This document shows positions 47,039 to 56,491 of a stretch of DNA of 64,000 nucleotides, piece after piece. Each line of letters starts with the position of its first letter. Position 1 is the stretch's first letter. Origin of the DNA: Acetobacter lovaniensis (lineage in GTDB: Bacteria > Pseudomonadota > Alphaproteobacteria > Acetobacterales > Acetobacteraceae). Below the pieces are notes generated by a model that saw only the letters and a list, made by a program, of their open reading frames with translations, was not told the origin of the DNA and searched no databases. A program made the position numbers and the translations under genes. The stretch is taken from contig NZ_JACHIE010000001.1 in the NCBI RefSeq assembly GCF_014207635.1, forward strand, positions 372,001-436,000. The letters run 5' to 3'.

Positions 47039-50000
47039 TTGACTTCCAACGGTCAAGACACCTCATCTCCCCCAGGAACAAAAATTCCACGGACGCTGGC
47101 TATTGGCGCGTGTGTTCTGTTGGCCTTCCCTTTTGTGGGGCTGGGTGCGTTGCTGGGCACCATGGCGTTTGGCCCGCTTGATATTACCCCGGTGGTACGG
47201 CCTTTTCTGCCCATCACAATCATCAGGGCGGACCACGGCCAGCCGCCAGCAGTCAGCCTGCGGCTGGGCCATGCCGAACTCCGCTGGAACGGCCTGCGTG
47301 AAGGCATGGGTGTGCCCCTGACAGTTGTACTTGAAGACCTGAGATTTATTGCCCCAGGCAATGCCCACCAGAACACCGTGCGCGAGGCAGACGTATCGCT
47401 GGACCCGCTGGCGCTGCTGCACGGCAGCATCAGACTGCGCACCATCAACATCAAAGGGCTCCGCCTTGCCCTGCGCCGCGCCCATAATGGCAGTGTGGGA
47501 TTTGACCTTGACCTGCCCTCCATGCCCTCCGCCCACCAGAACAACATGCTGGAAACCTACGGGCTGGAACACGCGCGCATGGAAGATGCCAGCATCAGCA
47601 TGGATGACCAGTTGACCGGCACACACTGGCTGGCATCCGATATTGATGTGGACCTGCACCTGCACACAATAGGGCGGGCCACAGGGGTGACCGGGTCTGT
47701 CCGGCTAGGCATAGCGCCCCGGAACGACCCCGGTACCAGACTGGTCCTGACCGCACACGGCGCACCTGCGGACAATGGCAGGCAGATTGCATGGCACCTG
47801 AGCACCAACACGATCAACCCCGCCAGCTTTACCCCCCTGCGCCCCGAACTGGCCAGAATAGACCTGCCCGTAAGCGTGACCGCGGATACGTATTTTACAT
47901 CCACGACAAAGTCGCCGTGGATGGTGCCCAATGCACTGGAACTCACGGCCTCCATAGGCTCTGGCCATGTGGAGGCTGGCGGCTCCCGCTATGAGGTGGA
48001 CCACGGTACGGCGGACATGTTCGTACTACTCAACCAGAGCAGGGTACAGTCCGTACCCGCCCAGATTACCCTGCCCTGTGTGCATCTGCTGTTACGCAAC
48101 CCCAGTGCGCCGGATGATGCCGCACGCGCCCTGAGCGTGAACCTGAGTGGCTTCCTGAACACATCGGACCTGATGCAGCCCAAAGGCATAGAGGCCCGGC
48201 TCAGTGCGAGCATTCCTCATGTCTCGTTTGAAGACCTGACCTACTACTGGCCCAGCCTCGCTGCCAAGGGTGGCAAAAAATGGGTGACCGAGAACATAAC
48301 CAGCGGCACGGCCACCAACCTTGTAACCACAGCCGAACTGGGTAGCAGTCAGGGCTGGAAGGACTTAAAGCTGACCGGCATACAGGGAGGCATTGATGCA
48401 ACGGGCCTGACCGTTCACTGGCTGCGCCCCATTACACCCCTGCAGGGGCTGGATGCCCGGCTGGACATCATAAGCCCGGACAAGCTGAGCATTCACTTCG
48501 ACCACGGCTATCAGCTTGTGGACCTGACAGACAAAAACGTCGACCAGACCGGCACTGGCCGGATTGAGGCCGGGCCGGGCTACATGGATATTGTGGGCCT
48601 GACCGAAAAAGACCAGACCGGCATTATAGAAACCGACCTGCACGGACCTTTGCAGGATGTGATGGCCCTGCTGGCCGAACCCCGGCTGCGCCTGCTCTCA
48701 CGCCACCCGCTCAGCCTGACCCGCCCACGTGGTACGGCCGCCCTGCATCTGGGCTTAAGCCTGCCACTGATCAGCCGCGTAACCATTAACGACATGACCA
48801 TCCAGAGCCATGCCGATGTCACGCATGCCTCCATTGGCAATGTTGTTGCCGGGCGTGATGTTACCGATGCCCGTTTTGGGCTGGATGTGACCACAGACGG
48901 GCTTGCCCTTGCAGGGCACGGGGTTATTGGTGGCCTGCCTTCCGATCTGACATACAACATGGACTTCCGCTCCCTTCCGCCTGATGCGGTGGCGGAAAAG
49001 GCCCATCTGACCTCGCGCATAACGCCCGAGACGGCTCTGGCCGCGGGCATTGCCACGGGAGACCACTTTGCAGGCAGCGCGGACCTTGCTGTGGATTACC
49101 AGCAACTGGCCAGTCATATCGGCACTGTCGGCCTTGATCTGGACCTTGGTCAAGCGGATATCCGCATTCCCGTATGGCACAAAACAGCAGGGCAGGCCGC
49201 ACATGCCTCCGCCACGCTGGGTCTGGACCGGGGACGGATTACCAATGTGGACCATCTTCAGGCATCTGGCCCGGATATGAGTGTGGTCGGCAAGGCGCAG
49301 TTGCTGCCCGGACACGCGCCTGAACTGATTATTTCGTCCTTCAGGCTCGCGCGTTCCAGTGGTCACGCCAAGCTGGTGCTCCCCCAGAGCCAGTCCGGCA
49401 ACATGGTCCATGTTGGCGTTTATGCAGACACGCTCGACCTTTCCCCCCTTATGAGCGGGGATGAGCACGAACCAGCCACGTCTGAGACCAGAAAACCGGC
49501 CAACTACCATGTGCCAGAAGCCGCAACCGGCAAGCTGCATGGCCCCCGTGGCACGGCATGGGCCATTGACCTGACGGCCAACCAGCTCTGGTACAGCAAG
49601 ACCAAGCAGCCCCTGCGCACCGTGCAGGCCTATTTTGAAGACGATGGCCTGCGGCTGGAAAAAATGCGCTTTGTCATGCGCGGGCCGGTGCCAGCCAGCA
49701 TGACACTCGTCCCCACAGGGAAAAACCGCACCCTGCACGCCCATATTCCCGATATGGGAGCGTTTCTGGCGGCCTTTAACATTCTCCCCGACGTCAAGGG
49801 TGGGCAGGCCGTACTGGATGGCACGTTTGATGATGCCGAACCCGCCGCTCCCTTCAGCGGTACGCTGAGCGTTACGCCGTTTACGCTCAAAAAAGCGCCA
49901 ACATCCCTTCAGGTCGCGCGCAATATTTCACTCTACGGCTGGCTCAATGCCCAGAACGCCAACGATTTTCTGGTCACGCACTTCAATATGCCCGTGACAT

Positions 50001-50302
50001 TTGAAGAGGGTCTGCTCGAAATCCATGATGGCACAACCGGCAACGGTGCGCTGGGGGCCACGCTGGAAGGCAGGGTCAACCTTGACCACAACAGCATAGA
50101 CCTGCACGGCACCGTGGTTCCCATTTTTGCCCTGAACACCCTGCCGGGCAAACTGCCGGGTATTGGCAAACTGTTCAGCCCGGAAAAAAACGGGGGGCTG
50201 CTGGCTGTCACCTTTGGGATTACGGGTAATCTGGAAGACCCGACCCTGCACATCAACCCCTATTCCATTTTCCTGCCCGGCGCACTGCGCGAGATGTTCT
50301 AA
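47039..50302 (+). CDS. YhdP/AsmA-like envelope protein (DUF3971, AsmA C-terminal domain)
   Basis: A 1087-residue protein with one N-terminal membrane helix (IGACVLLAFPFVGLGALLGT) and a very long beta-rich periplasmic body. The order, with DITPVVRPFLPI early and the C-terminal block VARNISLYGWLNAQNANDFL and NTLPGKLPGIGKLFSPEKNG, matches the DUF3971/YhdP group. Members form bridge-like grooves moving phospholipid between membranes in E. coli. The start is TTG at 47039 with AAAGG upstream; only 38 bases separate it from the divergent glnE ATG. The lipid-transport role is inferred from family. Confidence 0.88.
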   Translation: MTSNGQDTSSPPGTKIPRTLAIGACVLLAFPFVGLGALLGTMAFGPLDITPVVRPFLPITIIRADHGQPPAVSLRLGHAELRWNGLREGMGVPLTVVLEDLRFIAPGNAHQNTVREADVSLDPLALLHGSIRLRTINIKGLRLALRRAHNGSVGFDLDLPSMPSAHQNNMLETYGLEHARMEDASISMDDQLTGTHWLASDIDVDLHLHTIGRATGVTGSVRLGIAPRNDPGTRLVLTAHGAPADNGRQIAWHLSTNTINPASFTPLRPELARIDLPVSVTADTYFTSTTKSPWMVPNALELTASIGSGHVEAGGSRYEVDHGTADMFVLLNQSRVQSVPAQITLPCVHLLLRNPSAPDDAARALSVNLSGFLNTSDLMQPKGIEARLSASIPHVSFEDLTYYWPSLAAKGGKKWVTENITSGTATNLVTTAELGSSQGWKDLKLTGIQGGIDATGLTVHWLRPITPLQGLDARLDIISPDKLSIHFDHGYQLVDLTDKNVDQTGTGRIEAGPGYMDIVGLTEKDQTGIIETDLHGPLQDVMALLAEPRLRLLSRHPLSLTRPRGTAALHLGLSLPLISRVTINDMTIQSHADVTHASIGNVVAGRDVTDARFGLDVTTDGLALAGHGVIGGLPSDLTYNMDFRSLPPDAVAEKAHLTSRITPETALAAGIATGDHFAGSADLAVDYQQLASHIGTVGLDLDLGQADIRIPVWHKTAGQAAHASATLGLDRGRITNVDHLQASGPDMSVVGKAQLLPGHAPELIISSFRLARSSGHAKLVLPQSQSGNMVHVGVYADTLDLSPLMSGDEHEPATSETRKPANYHVPEAATGKLHGPRGTAWAIDLTANQLWYSKTKQPLRTVQAYFEDDGLRLEKMRFVMRGPVPASMTLVPTGKNRTLHAHIPDMGAFLAAFNILPDVKGGQAVLDGTFDDAEPAAPFSGTLSVTPFTLKKAPTSLQVARNISLYGWLNAQNANDFLVTHFNMPVTFEEGLLEIHDGTTGNGALGATLEGRVNLDHNSIDLHGTVVPIFALNTLPGKLPGIGKLFSPEKNGGLLAVTFGITGNLEDPTLHINPYSIFLPGALREMF

Positions 50303-50308
50303 CGCCCG

Positions 50309-50346
50309 GCATTCCCCCGCACGGCGCATTCCGTGCGGGGGAATGC
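50309..50346. terminator. perfect 16-bp inverted repeat between convergent genes
   Basis: Arms 50309-50324 and 50331-50346 (GCATTCCCCCGCACGG and its exact complement) enclose a 6-base loop. They lie between the convergent YhdP-like gene and the gene at 50365-50970. No T-tract follows on either strand, so it may terminate inefficiently or protect 3' ends. Confidence 0.55.
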
Positions 50347-50364
50347 TCTGGTGGCATGGCCCTG

Positions 50365-50970
50365 CTAGGGCGCATGCCTTTGGGATGGCAGGTCCGATGC
50401 CGCATCACGCGAGGCAGACGTATCCACCCCTCCTCCTGTATCGGGCAGGTCTGCGTCACTTTCCTGCAAAAAAACGGGGTCCTGCACGGTCCGGTTGATG
50501 GAAAGGCTCAACGCTCCGGAATGTACCAGATCACGCAGAGAGGTATCCTCATCCTCCATGCCGGTATCCACCCCATTTCCGCTGATTTCACCGACCGCAT
50601 GCAACACCTGCCCACTATGGGAGTGAACTTTCTCATGCAGCCAGTGGCGGGTGTGGGAGACAACGCTGGACGCATCCGCCGCCATGCAGGGCTGCATGTG
50701 GGTCAGGGTAATGGTTTCGGTTGTGACAACCGCCTGTGCCTGTGCTTGCTGCGTATGCCCGGCGGGGCCGGGCCGGGCGGTATCGTCCGTTGCAAATACG
50801 GTGCCGGAGGGCACCACAACCAGCGTTTGCGGCTGCTGGGCCGCCTGCGCCGTTATGCAGACCGTGGTTGGCCCATCCACCGCCTGAGCCTGCGCTGCGG
50901 CATCCGTCCACCCCAAGGCTGCGCATAGCGCAAACAGTAATGCGGTGCGGCCATAGGTTGCGTTGTGCAT
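50365..50970 (-). CDS. secreted protein of unknown function
   Basis: A 201-residue protein with a Sec signal peptide (TALLFALCAALGWTDAAAQA). The mature half is Gln/Ala-rich with two cysteines (TTVCITAQ and HMQPCMAADA), a VVVPSGTVFATDD stretch and a long acidic, polar C-terminal tail. No family was recognised. It lies 47 bases after the tandem paralogues at 51018-52483 on the same strand, so it probably belongs to that set. AAAGG precedes the ATG at 50970. Confidence 0.7.
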   Translation of the reverse strand: MHNATYGRTALLFALCAALGWTDAAAQAQAVDGPTTVCITAQAAQQPQTLVVVPSGTVFATDDTARPGPAGHTQQAQAQAVVTTETITLTHMQPCMAADASSVVSHTRHWLHEKVHSHSGQVLHAVGEISGNGVDTGMEDEDTSLRDLVHSGALSLSINRTVQDPVFLQESDADLPDTGGGVDTSASRDAASDLPSQRHAP

Positions 50971-51017
50971 TCCATCCCTTTCCTGCCTTTATCACCAATG
51001 GCCACGCATGGTGTGCA

Positions 51018-51686
51018 CTATGGGTGTGCTGGTGCCTCCTGCTGCAAACCGGGGGGTATGACAAACAGGCTGTCGGGCTGCGCAACACGCTGCACACTGA
51101 GTGCGCGCACTGTTATCTGCCCACCCTGCGCGACCTGAAGCAGCAACCCGTCCGCCGTGTAGCAGGCATCCGTCGGGTGGCCATCCGTATCTTTCGTGCG
51201 CCATATTGTGCACTGCTCACCTGCCACAACGGAACTCCCCAATCGCGCATAGGAGCCGACCATTGCGGGTTGGCCGGGAGGAGTAAGCTGCTGCGTACCC
51301 GGCACAGGCATGATGCTGTCTTTTTTGCGCCCGAGGTCCACAACACTCAGGGTTCTGTCACGCCATGAGGTGATCATGAACACGGAGGACTTATCCGGGT
51401 CCAGCCGCTGGCGCAGGGTCGCAACCTGCCACCGCATACGCTGACGGGTGCTGACATCCCCCTGAGGGGAGGCAAGCTCGTACTCCACATCCACATCCAC
51501 CGAGGGGGTAATGGCAGGTGCTTCCGCTGGTGGCTCACCCGCCATGGGAGTCTGCGCGGGTGGGGCATCCTGCGCTGTGCCCGCCTGCTGCGCATAGGCC
51601 TGCATGCCGGGCATACCCGCCAGAGCCAGCCCAAAAGCCACAACGGCAAATGCGCTACGCGACACCATGATGCACCGTGTAGCCAT
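51018..51686 (-). CDS. periplasmic protein, DUF4412-like, tandem paralogue B
   Basis: A 222-residue exported protein; the signal peptide ends near MQAYAQQ and is followed by a Pro/Ala linker. The body contains QRMRWQVATLRQRLDPDKSS, VFMITSWRDRTLSVVD, SSVVAGEQCTIWRTKDTDG, ACYTADGLLLQ and FVIPPGLQ. These blocks line up in order with the next gene upstream (51686-52483), including the paired cysteines. This beta-rich architecture resembles DUF4412/LolA-like domains. The ATG shares one base with the upstream stop (TAATG). Function unknown; an envelope role is inferred. Confidence 0.78.
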   Translation of the reverse strand: MATRCIMVSRSAFAVVAFGLALAGMPGMQAYAQQAGTAQDAPPAQTPMAGEPPAEAPAITPSVDVDVEYELASPQGDVSTRQRMRWQVATLRQRLDPDKSSVFMITSWRDRTLSVVDLGRKKDSIMPVPGTQQLTPPGQPAMVGSYARLGSSVVAGEQCTIWRTKDTDGHPTDACYTADGLLLQVAQGGQITVRALSVQRVAQPDSLFVIPPGLQQEAPAHP

Positions 51687-52483
51687 TACCGGGTTTCTCC
51701 CTCAGGGTTAGGGCTGGTTGCGGGCAGGCTGGTCGCAGGGCCAACGCCGGTTACGGGGGGCTCGGTCTGGGCCGCATCGGGATAGGGGGAATGGGGTGTA
51801 ACTTCCTGAAAACCCTGCGGTGGTTCAAAGGCGCTGACCGGCACAATATCGTAAGACACCTTCATGGCGCGCAGGCTGCCATTCAGCCCATCCACGTCCA
51901 CCCCATCCTGCTGGAGTATGAACCCGTCATCCGTAACGCAGGTTGATGCCTTGCCCTGAGCAGAAACCGCCTGCCATGTGGTACAGGGCTGGCCTGCCAC
52001 CACATCGCTCCCAGTTTTGGTGAACTGCATGGACATGTCGAGCAGGAACGGGTTGCGTATGCCCTCCTGCTGCACAAGCCGGGTATAGATGTGACGGTCG
52101 TTGATAATAACCAGCACCTCCTGCGCGGCACGGTTGATGATCACCGCGCCACGGCTTGCATCCCCTTCCATGCTGGTCATGTAGTTGATCCGCATCAGCC
52201 CACCATCGCCCGAATACAGCACCTGCACATGGCGGCTTGCCACGGGTGTGTCCGCTTTGGCTCCGGCCTTGAGGTCCTGCTCGGTCGGGCGGGGCTGAAA
52301 CACATAGTCGATCACCGCGTCGCGCCCCGGTGTCAGGCGCGGGTGGTCTGTGGCCTGCTGGGCATGCAGGGGAGGAGTAACAATGGCAGACATGGCCAAA
52401 ACACCAACGGCGCACAGGCCGGGCACACGCAGGCTGCGTTTGCAGGCCGGTAAAAATCTGTCTGTCACCAAATCCATCTCCAT
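51686..52483 (-). CDS. periplasmic protein, DUF4412-like, tandem paralogue A
   Basis: A roughly 265-residue exported protein with signal sequence VPGLCAVGVLAMSAIVTPPL ending near LHAQQ. The body has GLMRINYMTSMEGD, VLVIINDRHIYTRLV, SDVVAGQPCTTWQAVSAQGK, TCVTDDGFILQQDG and AFEPPQGFQEV, matching paralogue B block by block. The start is uncertain: ATG at 52483 or 52477, or TTG/GTG a few codons further in, lie near a GGAG. It follows aat by 64 bases, so an aat-A-B-50365 transcript is plausible. Confidence 0.78.
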   Translation of the reverse strand: MEMDLVTDRFLPACKRSLRVPGLCAVGVLAMSAIVTPPLHAQQATDHPRLTPGRDAVIDYVFQPRPTEQDLKAGAKADTPVASRHVQVLYSGDGGLMRINYMTSMEGDASRGAVIINRAAQEVLVIINDRHIYTRLVQQEGIRNPFLLDMSMQFTKTGSDVVAGQPCTTWQAVSAQGKASTCVTDDGFILQQDGVDVDGLNGSLRAMKVSYDIVPVSAFEPPQGFQEVTPHSPYPDAAQTEPPVTGVGPATSLPATSPNPEGETR

Positions 52484-52547
52484 TCTTTGCGGCCAGCACT
52501 CTCTGGGGGTGCGGGTGCCGCAACCAGCCTGTAAGGTCGTGGCAGCG

Positions 52548-53189
52548 TTACATACTGCGTATTTCGGCTTCCAGCATATCGGGTGCCAGCGTATCGGACC
52601 AGCAGGGCTGCATGCATACGGCACGCTCAAGCTGTTCCTTGTAGTCTGCGGCGGGGATTTCCACCCCACCAAAACGGGCCAGATGCTCCGTGCCGAACTG
52701 TGTATCAAGCAGAATAAAACCGTTCAGGCGCATACGGGCAACCAGATGGACAAGAGCCACCTTGGAGGCATCCGTAACCCGGCTGAACATGCTCTCGCCA
52801 AAAAACACGCCACCCAGTGCAACCCCATACAACCCGCCCACCAGTTCCCCTTCCATGCGGCATTCAACACTATGGCCAAAGCCCATGGTGTGGAGCGCAC
52901 AGAACAACTGGTAAATACGACTATTGATCCATGTGCTTTCCCGCCCCGCAGCAGGAGCCGCACACCCGCGCATGACGGCGGGAAAATCCCGGTCCACGCT
53001 GACCTCAAAGCGACCGGACAGAACCGTACGGCGCAAACGCCGGGGAACATGAAAACCCTCCAGCGGCAAAATGCCGCGCGGGTCCGGGTCATACCAGTTT
53101 AAGGTCGGGTCATCCTCCCCCTCCGCCATGGGGAACAGCCCGACCGCATAGGCCCCCAGCATCAGTTCAGGGGTCAGACCATCAGACAT
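52548..53189 (-). CDS. aat: leucyl/phenylalanyl-tRNA--protein transferase
   Basis: Transfers Leu or Phe from tRNA to N-terminal Arg/Lys, marking proteins for ClpS/ClpAP (N-degron pathway). Conserved [80 protein letters not shown] and [17 protein letters not shown] are all present. ATG at 53189 (MSDGLTPEL) has GGGAG about 10 bases upstream. ATG at 53228 or GTG at 53252 would add 13-21 less conserved residues. Confidence 0.95.
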   Translation of the reverse strand: MSDGLTPELMLGAYAVGLFPMAEGEDDPTLNWYDPDPRGILPLEGFHVPRRLRRTVLSGRFEVSVDRDFPAVMRGCAAPAAGRESTWINSRIYQLFCALHTMGFGHSVECRMEGELVGGLYGVALGGVFFGESMFSRVTDASKVALVHLVARMRLNGFILLDTQFGTEHLARFGGVEIPAADYKEQLERAVCMQPCWSDTLAPDMLEAEIRSM

Positions 53190-53368
53190 GCCGGACAGGC
53201 TCCCATGTTTTTCCACCACTGCCCCCATCCGGGCAACCGGCTTTTCCCGCACTCGTTATCAGGCATAGGGTTGCTTGCGGTATAATGCACCCGCAGCACT
53301 ATGCTAGCGTGCCTACCAGAATAAACACATCCCTGCCCGGCTCACCATGCTGCACCACGGAGATTTTT

Positions 53369-54343
53369 GTGACCTCTCTCCTTCCCCGCCTGATCCGCTC
53401 CACCCGCCTGCTGGACGCAGTCGAAGAGCGTATCCACTCCGAGTTTGATGCCCCACCCGCACCCGAGCATGCACTCAGCACCGCCGAGTTGCTGAAACTG
53501 GCCCACGCCTACCAACCCCTTGCCGTGTTGGTGACGCATACAGCCCCGCTTAAAGGGGCGGATGTCGCAGCCCTGCCAGAGAGTGTTAAACTGGTGGCAA
53601 CGGTCAGTGTCGGGCTGGACCATCTGGATGTTCCAGCCTTGCTGGCACGCGATATTGCCGTCTCCAACACCCCCGATGTGCTGACCGACTGCAACGCCGA
53701 TTTGGCGATCATGCTCATTCTGGCCGCCAGCCGCAGGGCTGCGGAGTATTACACGCTCATGAAGGCCGGATGGGGCCACGCACTGGGCATGGGGGAAATG
53801 CTGGGCCGCCGCGTTACGGGCAAGCGGCTGGGCATTGTGGGCATGGGCCGCATTGGGCAGGCCGTTGCCAAACGCGCCCGCGGGTTTGACATGACCATTC
53901 TCTACCACAACAGGCGGCGGCTGGACGCAGCGGAGGAAGCCGGGGCAACCTACTTTGAAACGCTTGAGGACATGCTCCCCCACTGCGACATTCTCAGCCT
54001 GCACATGCCCGGCTCCACAACAGCCCCCCCACTGATAAACGCCCGCACACTTGGGCTGCTGCCGCGTGGGAGTGTGCTGGTCAATGCTGCCCGTGGCTCC
54101 CTGATTGATGAAGATGCGCTGATTGCCGCCCTGCGGTCCGGCCAGCTTTTTGCCGCCGGGCTGGATGTGTTCCAGAATGAACCTAACCCGAACCCGGCCC
54201 TGCTGACCCTGCCCAACCTGTTCATGACCCCCCATGTCGGCAGTGCTACGGTAGAAACCCGGACCGCCATGGGCATGCTTGCCCTTGATAATGTCCGCGC
54301 CATGGTGGAAGGCAAACCCCTGCCTTCCGGCGTGAGCGCGTAA
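53369..54343 (+). CDS. D-isomer 2-hydroxyacid dehydrogenase (glyoxylate/hydroxypyruvate reductase-like)
   Basis: A 324-residue NAD(P)H-dependent oxidoreductase. The Rossmann motif GMGRIGQAVAKRARGF is at about residue 155. Catalytic Arg (NAARGS, about 240), Glu (QNEPNPNP, about 270) and His (PHVGSATVETR, about 288) are in place. The pattern fits the GhrB/GyaR branch reducing glyoxylate or hydroxypyruvate; 2-ketogluconate, relevant in acetic acid bacteria, is another possibility. GTG at 53369 has GGAG 6 bases upstream and is preferred to the 28-codon longer frame. Confidence 0.9.
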   Translation: MTSLLPRLIRSTRLLDAVEERIHSEFDAPPAPEHALSTAELLKLAHAYQPLAVLVTHTAPLKGADVAALPESVKLVATVSVGLDHLDVPALLARDIAVSNTPDVLTDCNADLAIMLILAASRRAAEYYTLMKAGWGHALGMGEMLGRRVTGKRLGIVGMGRIGQAVAKRARGFDMTILYHNRRRLDAAEEAGATYFETLEDMLPHCDILSLHMPGSTTAPPLINARTLGLLPRGSVLVNAARGSLIDEDALIAALRSGQLFAAGLDVFQNEPNPNPALLTLPNLFMTPHVGSATVETRTAMGMLALDNVRAMVEGKPLPSGVSA

Positions 54344-54372
54344 AACGGCAGGGATTAAGGAGAAACAGCCCC

Positions 54373-54543
54373 ATGACCATGCGACTCTTCTGCGTTCTTG
54401 CTATGGGTATTTGTGCCGCGCTCTGGTACCCGGCTTTTCATTATCAGGGCACGTTACAGGTTCTGGGGATCAGCTTTCTGGTCATGGCCGTAATTGCGAC
54501 CTTTATAGAAGACACCGAACAGCGGGTACCGGCTAAAAAATAG
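54373..54543 (+). CDS. small membrane protein of unknown function
   Basis: A 56-residue protein from ATG at 54373 with AAGGAG about 10 bases upstream. It has two hydrophobic segments, MRLFCVLAMGICAALWYPAF and LQVLGISFLVMAVIATFI, then a polar end (EDTEQRVPAKK). It follows the dehydrogenase gene by 29 bases and is closed by a terminator. No family was recognised. Confidence 0.6.
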   Translation: MTMRLFCVLAMGICAALWYPAFHYQGTLQVLGISFLVMAVIATFIEDTEQRVPAKK

Positions 54544-54549
54544 CCCAAT

Positions 54550-54584
54550 AAAAAAGCAGGGCCGCGTGTTGCGGCCCTGCTTTT
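54550..54584 (+). terminator. bidirectional rho-independent terminator
   Basis: AGCAGGGCCGC (54555-54565) pairs perfectly with GCGGCCCTGCT (54571-54581) around a GTGTT loop. An A-run lies on the left and a T-run on the right. It serves both the small membrane protein gene and the convergent EcsC-family gene. Confidence 0.92.
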
Positions 54585-54612
54585 GTTGCTGCCTGTACTC
54601 CGGGCGCGGGAT

Positions 54613-55443
54613 TTAGAGCTTTTCGCGCCCTTCAAGGCTGTCACGCAGGGCAAGGGCGGTATCCCGCACCACCGGGCCGTGCTCACGCTCCAGCCTGCGG
54701 ATGGTAAAATGCGCGCGGGCAAGGGCGCGGTAATGGTTAAAAAACGCTGTATTCAGCGATGCGCCACACAGCGCCCCGGCCACAGGCATAAGCTGGACAG
54801 AAATTTTTTGCCCAAGTGCCAGACCATAATGCGAGGCTACCTCGGCAATCAGCATCACAACCGGGCGGCCACGCAGCACTGCGCGGGCGGAAAAATAACC
54901 CAGTTCGCTCTCTTCCCCATTCCGCCGGTTGGGAAAAGCTTTGAGTGCGAACACCTCCAGACAGGCGCGTCGGGCGTCCGGGTCGCTCATGTCCTCGCCT
55001 TCCTCGCGGGCAATACGGGCAATTTCACGCATGATTGTCAGGGTCGTAAACCCGATATCGGGCGCCAGACCAGCCAGCCCCGCAAAACCACCCACAGCCC
55101 CCGACACAGCCACAGCCGCCTGAAGGCCGGATGTGCGCCAGCGCGAGTCTTCCATCGCGGTGTCAGCCGGACCTTTCATGCCCAGTACGGCCACGTCAAA
55201 CGCACGGGTAATGGCGGTTTCGGCCAGCCCGCGCAGTTTCTGTTCCATGTTGGGAGCCATACCCAGACCACGCATGCCCAGACGCGCCGCATGGCCAACA
55301 GCACCGCCCATAAGGTCCGCCAGACGCACCAGAACGCCACGCCCGGATTCAACCGCGATCAGGGCTGTTTCCAACTCGCCCAGATCGCGGCCACTCAGGG
55401 CTAGCGGAGTCAGGGCGTTGCCTGCTGTTTCCTTCATGCTCAT
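54613..55443 (-). CDS. EcsC-family protein
   Basis: A 276-residue protein of the EcsC family, named after a gene next to the B. subtilis EcsAB transporter and still without a defined activity. It has Gly/Ala-rich helical segments (VAVSGAVGGFAGLAGLAPDI) and the typical FTTLTIMREIARIAREEGED followed by RACLEVFALKAF. ATG at 55443 is preceded by GGAAAGG. It is a single-gene unit divergent from the lipoprotein gene. Confidence 0.82.
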   Translation of the reverse strand: MSMKETAGNALTPLALSGRDLGELETALIAVESGRGVLVRLADLMGGAVGHAARLGMRGLGMAPNMEQKLRGLAETAITRAFDVAVLGMKGPADTAMEDSRWRTSGLQAAVAVSGAVGGFAGLAGLAPDIGFTTLTIMREIARIAREEGEDMSDPDARRACLEVFALKAFPNRRNGEESELGYFSARAVLRGRPVVMLIAEVASHYGLALGQKISVQLMPVAGALCGASLNTAFFNHYRALARAHFTIRRLEREHGPVVRDTALALRDSLEGREKL

Positions 55444-55683
55444 ACGTGCCTTTCCTGTCTGCTACCTGCCTCATTTACAGCAAATGCGACAACCGGCGCT
55501 GCCAGAGCGCCCTATGCTCTTGATTGCGGCCGATCATAACAGGCTGATCGTATGAAAAACAGATGACCTGTTCGCGCGCCCGCCCTGCGCCCATGCAAAC
55601 AGCGTTGTAAGCGTGGCCTTAAGCCCTTACACAAGCATGAAGAAACCGGCTTAACGCCGCGCCGCTTTTAAGGAGCTTTCCTC

Positions 55684-56382
55684 ATGGCTGGTCTTTTCCG
55701 TCTTTTTCATTCCCGTGCCAACACCTCCAGACCCGCCCGTATTCTGGGTCGTCTGGGTTGCGCGACCGCTGTGCTGGCCCTGACCGCCTGCGCCACACCG
55801 GAACAGAAAACATACGACATGGCTCTGGCAGATGCCCGCACGGATTCAAGCCTGTGCCAGTCCATCCGCTACTACCCGCTTCTGGCGCTGGCATGGCAGA
55901 AAGCGCACATAAGCGATGATGAAGACATGCAGAACGCCTCTGCCCCGCCAGCAGACGAGCCACCGCATATCAAGGTCACGGCTTCCACCGCCGTGCCGGA
56001 TGTGCGCTTTCCGCCCTATTCCCAGCGGGCCTGCCGCATGACCGTTCAGGCAGGCAATCATGCGCCCGAAACCGGGTTCATGACCGTGGCCTACTTCATG
56101 CACAATGGCAAAGTGGATACCTCGCTGGTCAAATGGACCTCCGATACCGAAGTCTCGAAGTATTATGACGAACTCAAGGCCAAGATCAGCAGCGGTGTGG
56201 ACATGAACAACCCCACGCTCAAGGCCTGCATGACGCACTACCCAGCCCTGCAGGTCAACAGCACCGACCCCGCCATGCAGCAGGCGGCGGTCAGCCTGCG
56301 CGCCCTGCTTGTCCGCCACTGCCTTGCAGACCATGCAGCCCTTAAAAACCTGTATGCGGACATGTATTTCATTCACCGCTAG
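55684..56382 (+). CDS. predicted lipoprotein of unknown function
   Basis: A 232-residue protein with a lipoprotein signal ending in LTAC (Cys36), preceded by a basic 20-residue n-region. The mature chain has five further cysteines (SLCQS, RACRM, KACMT, RHCLAD and similar), suggesting disulfides. A DUF-type block VDTSLVKWTSDTEVSKYYDE is also present. No family was identified. TTTTAAGGAG precedes the ATG. The 240-base gap upstream holds no other gene. Confidence 0.7.
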   Translation: MAGLFRLFHSRANTSRPARILGRLGCATAVLALTACATPEQKTYDMALADARTDSSLCQSIRYYPLLALAWQKAHISDDEDMQNASAPPADEPPHIKVTASTAVPDVRFPPYSQRACRMTVQAGNHAPETGFMTVAYFMHNGKVDTSLVKWTSDTEVSKYYDELKAKISSGVDMNNPTLKACMTHYPALQVNSTDPAMQQAAVSLRALLVRHCLADHAALKNLYADMYFIHR

Positions 56383-56491
56383 GCTTTACGGCCTACGCCA
56401 CACTCACCATGCCGGAACGGCCCCTTGCACTGAGGTCCAAAAACCTCATCCTGCACGGAACACGCCTCTTGTTTACAGGATAACAGACTCC

